Below, piece by piece: positions 1 through 8,889 of a DNA stretch of 64,000 nt. The number at the start of each line of letters is the position of its first letter. Position 1 is the first letter of the stretch. The stretch is from NCBI GenBank assembly GCA_026724425.1, contig JAIUCV010000003.1, positions 43,983,283-44,047,282 on the forward strand, read 5' to 3'. The stretch is from Erythrophleum ivorense. Its lineage: Eukaryota; Streptophyta; Magnoliopsida; Fabales; Fabaceae. The translations under genes and the position numbers were made by a program. The notes below the pieces were generated by a model. That model ran no database searches, was not told where the DNA came from, and saw nothing but the letters and a program-made list of their open reading frames with translations.

Positions 1-445
1 ACTGGGATTGTGCTGACGGCCAGAGGTCTGACTAGTTGTAGTGTGCGTCTTGTCTTTTGTTTTCATTCTTACTAAGATTGTGCTCATAACTAAAGGCCTG
101 ACTAGTTGTACTGTCTATTTTGCTTTTTATTTTTATGGTCACTGGATTTGTGCTGACAGCTAAAGCATGACTAGCTATAATGTTAGTTTTTATTTTTCGC
201 TTTGCTTGTCACTAGACTTATGTTAACAGTTGAAGGTCTTATGGATAATATGTGACTCTTACTTTTTTGTTTTGATTATCATTGGAATTTTATTGCTTGC
301 TAAAGGCCTGACTAGCTATAGTATGACTCTTGTTTTTTTATTTCAATTGTCATCAGATTTGTGTTAATGGCAAATGACCTAATTAGGTGTAGTGTAGGTT
401 TTGATTTTTTCTTTTTGATTGCCATGGATTTGTGCTCAAGGCCAG
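1..445 (+). repeat. 70-bp tandem repeat, about 6.3 diverged copies
   Basis: Units start at about 1, 71, 141, 211, 281, 352 and 423, a period of 70-71 bp. Each begins like ACTGGATTTGTGCTGAC, continues with a CTGACTAG-type core and ends in a T-rich stretch. Copies are clearly diverged from each other, so the expansion is old. The array lies upstream of the CACTA C-terminal exon, in what looks like an intron or spacer of the element, and continues to the left edge of the window. Confidence 0.85.
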
Positions 446-771
446 AACTTGTTGTTCTTTACATATTTATTTTCCATTATAATCATTAGTGAAATTGTGT
501 GATTATTTATTGAATGTTTGTTACTCATTCAGTTGTCTCTATAGCTATCAACCTTATTGCATATTTTTTCCATACACTTAATCATTATTTTCATTGTGAC
601 GACTGAATGTATTTGTAGTTTTACAGTATTTATTCTTTATCATATCATCACACTTCATGTTAATACTATGTGACATACGGAATGCTTTAACATGTGCATA
701 TTCTTTTGTTCTGGATGCATTGTCACCGCTTTCCTTATTATAAACTTGTCTTCCTTTGTTCCCTTCAACAG

Positions 772-1187
772 GCTGATTACTTGAGGCTTAAAAATGCCAG
801 AACTTCTACTCAAGACTCAACAGGCGTTGCATCAAATGATGTAGAAGATGATGATGAAGTTTGCCTTATGATATTGATGCTAGTTGCTCTCGAAGAACTT
901 TTTCTTCTGTTCATAACTCAGGATTTCATTCTGATTTTGAAGAGGAATTACACAGGAGGATTGCCACAGAGACAGCACCTTTGAGACAGGAGAATCAAGA
1001 ACTTAGAGAGCAAAATTAACGTATAACAGAGCAACATCAACAAATTTTGTCTCTACTGGGAGAGCATCAACAAACACTCGATAGATTACAAGAACTTGAA
1101 TTGCGGTAATCTCGTGCCCCATCAGACCCTATACCAGAAGCCTTAGCACCTGAGAAGATCGGCCCTGATGATTGTCCTCCTCCATAA
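772..1187 (+). pseudogene. C-terminal exon of a CACTA-encoded protein (Transposase_24-like tail), decayed
   Basis: An intron-like acceptor (TTCAACAG) ends at 771. The exon then reads ADYLRLKNARTSTQDSTG followed by an acidic DVEDDDE stretch. A frameshift around 865-875 moves the frame to one encoding FHSDFEEELHRRIATETAP and a glutamine/glutamate-rich, probably coiled-coil tail (RQENQELREQN, then EQHQQILSLLGEHQQ). Stops at about 1017 and 1108 interrupt it, and the natural end is a stop after DDCPPP at 1185-1187. Many plant CACTA elements carry a second protein of this kind with a coiled-coil end, located just inside the 3' terminus as here. The family assignment is inferred from position and tail composition. 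No catalytic domain falls in this window. Confidence 0.5.
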
Positions 1188-1451
1188 GGATTTTCTGTAA
1201 ATGCCTTTAATTGAGAATTGTTACAATTTGTTTTTGAACTACTAGTTAAGAATTTGTTACTTTTTAATTAATCGTTATTGTATTATACTTTTTTGGATTG
1301 GGAGAGAATTTTTATCAAGTATCATATTATTCTCAATTAACTTTCTTTTGGGTTACTTTTATTATTTTTCATGGCATAGGCAAAAAAAAAACAACACACA
1401 TAACATTAAATTAAGTTTAGAATTCATTTTTTTAAAAAATTGACACAAAAA

Positions 1452-1884
1452 TTCGTCGCTGAAATTAGTGACAAAAAATACTGTCATTGATTTCGTCGCT
1501 GATTCGGGACGGAAATTATTGTCACTGAATCCGTCACTAATTAGCGACGAAAATTATTGTCACTGATTCCGTCACTAATTAGCGACGAAAATTATTGTCA
1601 CTGATTTCATCGCTGATCAACGATGGGAATTATTATCACTAAATCTGTCACTAATTAGCGACAGAATATTTCCGTCGCAAGTCTGTCGTTGATTAAGGAT
1701 ATGTTATCCTTAAATTTTGCGACAGAAATTACCGTCAATAAATAGTGACGGTTATTTTTTTTCGTCGTTAATAATTTAGTGACAGCGAAATTTGCGATAG
1801 AATTTTTTCGTCTCTAATTCCGTCGGTAAGTATTTTGCGATGGAAAAATCCTTATTCAGCGACGAAATTTTCCGTCACAAATTT
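1452..1884. repeat. CACTA subterminal palindromic repeats
   Basis: Dense variants of CGTCGCTAATTAGCGACG and GTCACTAATTAGCGAC occur in both orientations. Two neighbouring units beginning CCGTCACTAATTAGCGACGA start at 1531 and 1569, a 38-bp period. In CACTA elements such subterminal motifs are the binding sites of the element's own TNPA-type protein and are needed for excision. This is established for the family and inferred here. Confidence 0.85.
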
Positions 1885-1887
1885 GGC

Positions 1888-1901
1888 TTTTTCTTGTAGT
1901 G
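1888..1901. repeat. CACTA terminal inverted repeat (right end)
   Basis: TTTTTCTTGTAGTG reads CACTACAAGAAAAA on the minus strand. It ends exactly where homology to the LINE reverse transcriptase begins on the other side. Confidence 0.85.
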
Positions 1902-2640
1902 ATTCTCTAACTAAGACAATATCATCTACAAAAAGCATGCACTGTGGGACCGACTCTTGGATATGTTCAGTAAGCACATCCAAGACTAAAGTAAAAAGAT
2001 AAAGGCTCAGAGTTGACCCTTGATGTAGACCAATAGTTATCGAAAAATCTTCTGTAAGTCCACCTTTTGTTACTACGCTAGTTGTAACCTTATCATACAT
2101 GTCTTGGATTGCTTGAATATATGCTATATGAACTCTTTTTTTTTCCAAAGCCTTCCATAGAACCTCTCTTGGCACTCTATCATATGCTTTTTCTAAATCA
2201 ATAAACACCATGTGTAAATCTCTTTGATTCTCCCGATATCTCTCCATTAATCTTTGCAACAAATATATTGCTTTCATAGTTGACCTTCCTGGCATAAAAC
2301 CAAATTGATTCTCCGTAACTTGAGTCTCTTTCCTTAACCTTCACTCAATTACTCTTTCTCATAATTTCATAGTGTGACTCATGAGTTTAATTCCTCTATA
2401 ATTTGCACAATTTTGAATGTCCCCCTTACTCTTATAAATAGGGATTAAAGTACTTTTTTTCTACTAGTTTGACATTCTCTTAGATCTCATAATTTCATTA
2501 AATAACTTTACGAGCCAACTTATACCTTTCACTCTTAAACCCTTCCATACTTCAATGGGTATATTATCCGGTCCAACTGCTCTGGCATTTTCAATTCGCT
2601 TTAATGCTTCTTTTACCTCTACTCACAAATCCTACAATAA
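1902..2640 (-). pseudogene. LINE reverse transcriptase (RVT_1), truncated
   Basis: In minus-strand order: ENARAVGPDNIPIEVWKGL (finger region), then the block NCANYRGIKLMSHTMKLWER, then NQFGFMPGRSTMKAI, LHMVFIDLEKAYDRVPREVL (first catalytic Asp in the DLEKAYDRV block), GLHQGSTLSLYLF and CMLFVDDIVLV (the catalytic DD pair, with FVDD where most copies have FADD). Translation runs a few residues past this block and then enters CACTA sequence at 1901. Stops lie near 2460 and 2340. About the last third of the RT (thumb and C-terminus) is absent from this side. This is an inactive copy of an enzyme that copies LINE RNA into DNA at the nick site. Confidence 0.85.
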
Positions 2641-2649
2641 AAAGTATAA

Positions 2650-3150
2650 TTTTGATCCTCTACTCTAGTGTCTACCCTATCCGATTACAATAAAATCTCA
2701 TATCCTTCATTAAAAAACCTATGAAAATAACCCTTTCACCGTTCTCTGATATGTTGTTCTATGACCAACACTTTCCCTTCTTTATCCTTGATGCATTTCA
2801 CTTGGTCCACATCTCTTGTCTTTCTTTTTCTACTTTTAGCTACCTTGTAAATACTTCTTTCTCTAACTTTAGTACCTAAAGATTGGTATAACCCATCAAA
2901 TGCCCTCGCTCTAGCTTCGCTCACTGTCTTCTTAGTATCTTTTAGCTACCTTATATTTTTACCAATTTTTATTACTCTTACATAATGACCATACTTTATA
3001 ACACTCTCTTTTAACTTTAACCTTGTCTTACAGCTTGCATCCCACCACCAAAATTCTTTATCCCTAGGTCCAAAACCTTTTGATTCACCTAATATTTCCT
3101 TTGCCACCTTCCTAATCTCTTTAGTCATTCTATTCCACATATCGTTAGCA
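2650..3150 (-). pseudogene. LINE linker between endonuclease and reverse transcriptase
   Basis: Short minus-strand open stretches read VAKEILGESKGFGPRDKEF followed by WWWDASCK, then ARARAFDGLYQSLGTK and RKRKTRDVDQVKCIKDKEG. These match the basic, poorly conserved region between the endonuclease and RT of plant RTE elements, including the WWW patch and the V-x-CIKD-x-EG block. At least two stops or frame changes occur. It belongs to the same LINE and has no separate function that I can see. Confidence 0.65.
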
Positions 3151-3155
3151 TTTCT

Positions 3156-4017
3156 TTATATTTTCGAAGGTCCTTCTTTTACAATCCGTCTCTGCAAATT
3201 CTTTTCTTTATCCCCCCTTAGTTGCCACCACTTAGTCCTTAACACCCTATCTTTGTCTTTGCTTTTTGCTCTCTTTTTAACTCTTACATCCATAACTAAA
3301 ACTCTATGCTGAGTAGTTAAACTCTCTCTAGTTATAACTTTGCAATCCATGCAAATTTTTCTATCTAATTTCTTTATAAGGAAAAAATTAATTTGAGAAC
3401 ATGCCCTCCCACTTTTGTACGTGATAAGATGTTCCCCACACCTTCTAAAACAATTGTTAGCTAATATAAGATCAAATGCTAATGAAAAGTCTAGAATAGT
3501 TTTACCCTCTACATTTGCTTCTCCTATGCCATGTCCTCCATGAACAACCTTGTAACTGGAAGATACACTTCTCACATGACCATTTAAATCCCCTCCTAAA
3601 GGAATATTTTCTCTTAATGGTATTTTCTGAACTAAACATTCTAAATCCTCCTAAAACTTTACCTTGTGGTATTCTTCTAACCCTACTTGTGGTGTATAAG
3701 CACTAATAATATTAAAGATTTCCTTTTCCACTACAAAGTTTAATGCAATGATTCTATCTCCTAACCTTTTTACATCCACTACAATATTTTTCCAAAATTT
3801 ATCTACAATTATACCTACTCCATTTTTAAATTTAGCCTTACCAATGTACCAAAGTTTAAAACCTGAAGTATCTAATTCTTTCGCTTTTTCTCCTACCCAT
3901 TTAGTTTCTCTTAAACATATAAAATTAATCCTCCTTCTAATCATAGTATCTACTATTTCCATAGACTTACTCGTAAGTGTACCTATATTCCAAGTTCCAA
4001 AACAAATCCTACTCTCA
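3156..4017 (-). pseudogene. LINE endonuclease (EEP/APE-like) domain, broken
   Basis: This is the endonuclease that nicks target DNA during target-primed reverse transcription. Reading down the minus strand: FGTWNIGTL (metal-binding Asn block), ICLRETKW with the catalytic Glu, then RNGV-type text (FKNGVGIIVDKFW), IISAYTPQVG, GDLNGHV (Asp/Asn block), TYKSGRACSQINFFL (usually SQIDFFL, so the conserved Asp is Asn here) and TTQHRVLVMDV with the catalytic His. A stop after EEYHKVKF near 3651 splits the domain; the frame resumes at VRSVSSSYK. The N-terminal block extends upstream of the Met at 3962 in the same frame (ESRICFGTWNIG). Stop codon and changed active-site residue together indicate an inactive copy. 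Confidence 0.8.
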
Positions 4018-4280
4018 TGAACTAACTTCTTTAGCCATATTCATTCACAAAAATGTGGTAATCTTTGCTTATTTTTCACTACACCCAGACGTCAATGCAG
4101 CAGCTCTTGCTCACTTGTCACTGTACTCGAGCTATACAGCACGTTACTTCTGGGCGACGACCTAGCCTTACGTCTAATATATCAATTGTCCATGTCATAA
4201 AGATTCGACAAAGTTTTATGTTGGCTGTCAACTGCCTAATACAACTCTCCTCTTTTTTCCGAGTTTGGGACCGACTATGA

Positions 4281-5950
4281 AAAATAATTTACATCAAAGT
4301 TCGTCATAAGCAGAGTTATGTTTAATGAAAAGAACATTTATACTAAAACATTATATGTAGAGGCAGGGACTACTCTCATAACTAATCAAAGTCATTAAAT
4401 TGAAGTTATGCAACTATTCAATTTGACTAAACTAGAGGTAGAAAATCATTTATCTTAACTAAAATAAGAGAATTATGGGTTTATCCACTCTAATTGAATT
4501 GAAGTTAGAAAATTCTCCATCCTAACTAATCAAGTGAGTCAAACTGAAACTAAGAAGGAATTGTTTTCCTTGACCAGATGAATATAATTAATTTGTGTAA
4601 CTGTCTTGCCAAGAGTTCAATTGAACTTAATATTATTTTTTCAAAGTGAACTAAGGTGAAACCCCATAAATCATTTGTAATCCCAAAAATAAACATGCTT
4701 GAAATAAGTACTAGATTTATCTCGTACCATTTCTAATAGCGTATTGAACAAATGTAACTTTCTTCTGAACTCCAGTAACGTACAGAGCATACATTATGAC
4801 TCTTTTTTGTTAAACATGGTTACTTTCAAAGCATACTTTGTAACATCCTAAACCACAAGTATAACTTTGAAAACCTAAATTGTATATAGCCTTTCAAAGT
4901 TCATAAAAATATATCCAAATAAAACAGTAAAAATTTTACAAAAGGTAATTATAATAACAATAATATAAACATGTAATATTCTCTGACAGCAAAACTTGTA
5001 GGGAAACTATGGACTTCTCTGGAGTTGTAAGAAAAAGAAAGGCATTTAATATTCTGTCTCATGAAGATTTTTGCTTACCTCGAAAGTCTCAATATCCCAA
5101 AGTGTCTAGTAGAATAAATAATTCAATTCTCAAACTTTCCAACCCATTACCATTGTTTATAATGCTTTATAACAACTTTGAAGTCATTAATCTGGTATTA
5201 TAACTTCATATACCGTGAGATCAATACCCACCTAAGGTTTGAAATGAGGAAAAGTGAAATTAAGTTATTATCTCACAATTTGAAACCATAAGAATGGAAA
5301 TCTATGCTCTACATATTATATCTGCTGCCACAAAGGAAAGATGTTAATATAAAATATATTAATTGTAATAACCCAATAATTTTGAGGACTTGAAATAATA
5401 AGAAAATTAATTAAAATCAATAATTAAGTCGTAATGCCCATAAAAATTAAAAATTTAAATAATTGGGATTGATAATCTATGTATATATAAATCCATGAGT
5501 TGCACTGTTCCTAAGCCATTTATTATGTGGTTTCTGCAAGGCTACGTGTTGGTGTACTGTTTATATTTTGTATATGTATTATTCACGCACTTTTTTTTTC
5601 TTTTTTTCAAAATTATTTTTCTATAAGACCTATGGGTGATTTTTCCGAATCCCTACAAGATGCAAGAGTACAAGAATAATTTAATTGAAATATATTAAAC
5701 TAAAGTGATAAGAAAAACTAATTAAAACAAGTAATTAAATTGTAATGCCCACTACAATTGTGAATTTAAATAGTTAAGACCACTAATAATGATAATGATA
5801 AAAATTTTAAATTAAAATTAATTATTTCAAATACATTAAGACAAATCTAGAACAAAATTAAAATAATTAAAAAATAAAACTCCAGAATTAAACATAGCCC
5901 TAGTGGTCATGAGTTTGAGATAGAGTTGTAAGCACCTAGTAGTTCACATT
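4281..5950. other. AT-rich intergenic stretch, no gene seen
   Basis: I find no conserved coding block here. Near 4851 the plus strand reads TTTGTAACATCC and near 5367 TGTAATAACCC. Both resemble starts of plant LTRs, but no matching ends or target duplications could be located. The right part holds a diverged direct repeat, listed separately. Confidence 0.5.
5393..5795 (+). repeat. Diverged direct repeat, two copies about 310 bp apart
   Basis: The stretch at about 5393-5475 (AAGAAAATTAATTAAAATCA, then GTAATGCCCATAAAA) recurs at about 5705-5790 (AAGAAAAACTAATTAAAACA, then GTAATGCCCACTACA). The shared order of these blocks and of a following AATTTAAATAxTT block argues against chance AT-richness. 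It may be part of an old LTR or a local duplication. Confidence 0.5.
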
Positions 5951-5957
5951 ATTCTGT

Positions 5958-6330
5958 TCATTTTTCTTCTCCGTTCTCTCCTTGCTGAACATATAGTATG
6001 GAGGGCTTTAAGGGGTCTAAACTGCAATTTTCAAGATTTGCTTTTAAGGCTTGCGATTCTTCAATATTGCTCATCGGTCCCTTGGATTGTTTCTCTAGCA
6101 AACATGTCTTTCCGCTAGCCAAAGCAATCGAAACTTCATTTGACACCTCCAGCTCTGCTCCTTCTGCATCAAGTTTCCTCCCTGTCATCTCTGTGTTCTG
6201 GTTTTCTTGCTCAACCTCACGTTCTCTCTTTCTCCTGTACACCCGTGCATCTCCTCCTTACCATGCTTCATTTTCATTCGCTGCCTTCTTCCTTAGCTCG
6301 TCCCAGCAGCGTTGTCATTTGAGGCTTTTG
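5958..6330 (-). other. Minus-strand open stretch, unknown, possible gene fragment
   Basis: The minus strand reads a charged, low-hydrophobicity peptide (ELRKKAANENEAW, one stop, then VYRRKREREVEQENQNTEM, and further on EVSNEVSIALASGKTCLLE) for about 120 codons with a single in-frame stop. I do not recognise a family. The plus strand of the same DNA is pyrimidine-rich and encodes only low-complexity Ser/Phe/Leu text. The composition is more gene-like than its neighbours, so this could be a captured exon or gag-like remnant. Chance cannot be excluded. Confidence 0.2.
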
Positions 6331-6475
6331 ACTAGGTTTCATTTTCTGGTTCATCCTTATGGATTGCTACCATTTGATTGCTATTGTTCCTACTTTAATG
6401 CTATAATGTTTCGGTAGCAAGATGATTCTTTTCTTGTATTTTTTTCTTCTAATTAACTTCATCATTTAGCTTCTT

Positions 6476-6518
6476 AACCTTTGTTCTAAAAAATGTTTGA
6501 CAGTTTAGAACAAAGGTT
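6476..6518. repeat. Perfect 15-bp hairpin
   Basis: AACCTTTGTTCTAAA at 6476-6490 and its exact reverse complement TTTAGAACAAAGGTT at 6504-6518 are separated by 13 bases. This is well beyond chance for a local window. It is not flanked by a recognisable transposon. Confidence 0.8.
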
Positions 6519-6954
6519 CAGCTCATGTAAGTGACTCGATTCTTGAGTTTCCTTCCAGGTTTAGCCTTGCTCTAAGCCGTGTTGGGAGTAAATTTTCAGC
6601 CTCCCCCACCTTCTCACCTTGATTGGACGCTTCTCACTTGATCCGCTCAGAGAGATGCGTGAACGTTGTGGCTCGTCGGGAGTGAGGCAGCGATTGGAAA
6701 TCTTGGTAATTTTTTTCAGTAGCATAATAATAATAATAATAAATAAAACCCTTTTTGTCCAATTTTTTCATTACCAAATGTTAAATTCCTCACTGCTCAT
6801 TGACTTCGAGAAATTTCAGTGGTTCATTCTTCTGTTTTTCGCTAATCTTCTCCTTTATTGTTCATTTTTCCTCTATCTTTGGTTGCAATTGAAAGCCTCC
6901 CTTTCTGGCACCTACTCGTGGGTGTGATAGCTTCCAGTTTCAAGCTTTGTCATA

Positions 6955-7098
6955 GGGATTTTGATTGAAAAACACTAAAATTCGCCCCATACATGATTGT
7001 ACATCTTATTTCCCCAAATATATTAAATTATTTTTTTAAATCCCATATTTTTAAAAAAAAATAAAAATAAAAACGGACATAGTTGCATCCTTATTAAA
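6955..7098. repeat. MULE left terminal inverted repeat
   Basis: This pairs with 15741-15897 in inverted orientation. Blocks shared with the right end in order: GATTTTGAxTGAAAAACA, ATTCGCxCCATACA, TATTTCCCCAAATA, TTAAATTATTTTTTT, and AAAAACxGACAT. Just inside it, at about 7111-7136, lies an imperfect palindrome of GTGTCAGG and CTTGACAC. Confidence 0.85.
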
Positions 7099-7699
7099 TT
7101 GAAAAACCTATGTGTCAGGGTTTGACCTTGACACGTAGAAAAGGGACATGACTGCTGGTATTTGTGTGGCAGGGTCAAGGTGCTTTGGCCACGTGGCAAC
7201 GTGTGATTGGATAAACTAAATTATGCTGCCATGTGGCATAAAATGATTGGATATAAAAATTACCCCATCTTTTTGCCATTGGCCCCATTCCCCTTTAAAT
7301 AATCTGCCTTCTTCCCCACATTTATCCCCTCTGTAATTTTTTCTCTCCTCCTTTAGACAACAGCAACGTCTCATTTCTTTCTTCTCCTTCATCTTTCTAT
7401 TTTCATTCAACTTTTCCTCCCTTCCTTCCTCCAATTTTGTTTGACTGTTGTGAAAAATTGTATTTGCTTCAATAATTTTTGGCCATTAGGGAAAAAGAAA
7501 GACAAGAAGAAGAGGTGACCCAAATTATTACAAGATAAGGAAGACAAAAGGAAGTGGTTCATAAAATACTGATCAGGTATGGAAATACTAACCATAACTA
7601 GTCTTTATTTTATTAAAAATGTAATAATGATGTTAGTTTATATTTAGATATTGTTTATATTTATTTTTACTTAAGTAATTTGTATCTTGAAGTGATTTT
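7099..7699. other. MULE 5' noncoding region
   Basis: Between the left terminal repeat and the tandem repeats. It includes a pyrimidine-rich tract (about 7260-7435), followed by ordinary AT-rich DNA. No coding block recognised. Confidence 0.5.
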
Positions 7700-8860
7700 G
7701 TGTATTTGAATAAAAAAACTTAAGTATAGTTGAGTTGTGAAAAATAATAATTGTAAGAATTGAATGAAATAGGTGGAAAAAATAATAATTTAGTATTATT
7801 TAATGTAAGTAGGTGAAGTGAATGAAAAAATTATTTGAAAAAGGTTGGAAAAAATAATAAATTTAAGCAAAAGAAATTTAGCATAGGGGGGAAAAGTTAT
7901 CAATATTAAATACTATAATGATGAAAAAAATTTTTTTTAAAAATTGTGATAGAAATAAAAAGAAAATTACAAATATTATAAATATTGTAAAATAATATTA
8001 TAATATGGGAACAAGTATGGGAAAAAATAGAAAAAGTTGTGTAAAAAAGTGTTGTTACAGGATATAAGGTGAGAAAAATTGGCTATATGGAATACTATAA
8101 TGGTGGTAAAAATTTAACCAAAAATTATGATGAGAAGAAAAAGTTACAAATGTTATAAACAATAAAGATATGAAGAAGTATTATAGAAGAATATTATAAT
8201 ATGGGAAATAAGGATGGAAGAAAATGGAAAAAAGTATTAGAAAATATTAGATAGAAGCAAAAGTTTTGTAGAAAAATGTTATCAAAGATTTTAATGGGAA
8301 AGAAATTTGGTAATATGGAATACTATAATGGAAAAAATATTTAATCAAAAATTATGATGGAAATAAAAAAAAGTTCTAAATGTTAAAAATAAAAGAGATT
8401 TGGAGAAATATTGTAAAAGAATATTATGATAAGCTAAATAAGTATGGGAAAAAAAGGAAAATGTGTTAAAGAACATTGGGAAAAACCAAAAGTTGCAGAA
8501 AATGAGATTGTTAAAGAATATAATGTGGGAAAAAATATGAAGGGGATAATATTGCAAAAATATAAGTAAGAAAAATAAAAAATATTATGAGAAATATAAT
8601 GTGAAAAAATATTGTATTTAGGGTCTTAAAGATTGTCAAAGAGTATAATATGGGAAAAGATAATATCATATAATGTGGATGAATCCTATAATAAAATTTA
8701 TAATACTATATGAGAGAAATAGTTATAGAAAAAATAGTGTAATTTTTGAAAAAAACATAAATACAAGTTATAGGAAATGTAGAAAACTTTAAGAAAATGA
8801 GTATAATATAAAAAAGCAATGAAATAATAATTTATTATTTTTCTATTCTATTTTGGATGT
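7700..8860 (+). repeat. Degenerate tandem repeat, about 180-230 bp units, in the MULE 5' region
   Basis: Blocks in the order AATACTATAATGG, AAAATTxxAxAAAAATTxTGAT, AGAAGAATATTATAAT and ATGGGAAxAAxxATGG recur. The AATACTATAATG block is found at 7910, 8091 and 8320. The DNA is extremely A+G-rich on the plus strand. Open frames here are artefacts of the composition. The array lies between the left terminal repeat and the transposase, where MULEs usually carry promoter and subterminal sequence. Confidence 0.65.
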
Positions 8861-8889
8861 TAGCAACAGGGTTGATTGGGTTGGCAAAA

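Larger units (their letters stand above)
1..1901 (+). mobile_element. CACTA (En/Spm-like) DNA transposon, 3' portion
   Basis: The right end is defined by TTTTTCTTGTAGTG at 1888-1901, the reverse complement of the CACTACAAGAAAAA terminus typical of plant CACTA elements. Inside it lie palindromic subterminal repeats (about 1452-1884), a decayed C-terminal exon of an element-encoded protein (772-1187) and a 70-bp tandem repeat (1-445). The left end is outside the window. The DNA beyond 1901 is a LINE reverse transcriptase read on the opposite strand, so the CACTA element most likely inserted into the LINE. CACTA elements make 3-bp target duplications. The right-hand copy would be att at 1902-1904, but the left copy cannot be seen here. 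Coding parts carry stops, so this copy is not autonomous. Confidence 0.85.
1902..4276 (-). mobile_element. RTE-clade LINE, minus strand, truncated by the CACTA element
   Basis: Read on the minus strand from 4276, the element has a 5' leader starting near ATAGTCGGTCCC, an apurinic-type endonuclease, a linker and then the reverse transcriptase up to the YxDD-type block, where it is cut at 1902. The order endonuclease-RT without an RNase H domain, and motifs such as CFGTWNIGTLTSKS and LRETKWVGEKAKELDTSGF, match the plant RTE clade as I know it. The RT thumb, C-terminus and 3' end should lie beyond the left end of the CACTA element, outside the window. Several stops and frameshifts show an old copy. 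Confidence 0.85.

Noticed and set aside
3515..4280. Plus-strand frames opposite the LINE endonuclease
   Set aside because: The minus strand encodes recognisable endonuclease motifs; these are shadows of it.
4851..5390. Solo LTR beginning TGTAACATCC at about 4853
   Set aside because: No matching end and no target duplication found. The start motif alone is too short.
5998..6417. 139-codon plus-strand frame
   Set aside because: Low-complexity Ser/Phe/Leu text without a domain. The opposite strand is the more protein-like reading, and even that is uncertain.
8345..8557. Minus-strand frame rich in Phe and His
   Set aside because: It lies in the A+G-rich tandem array of the MULE and reflects composition only.
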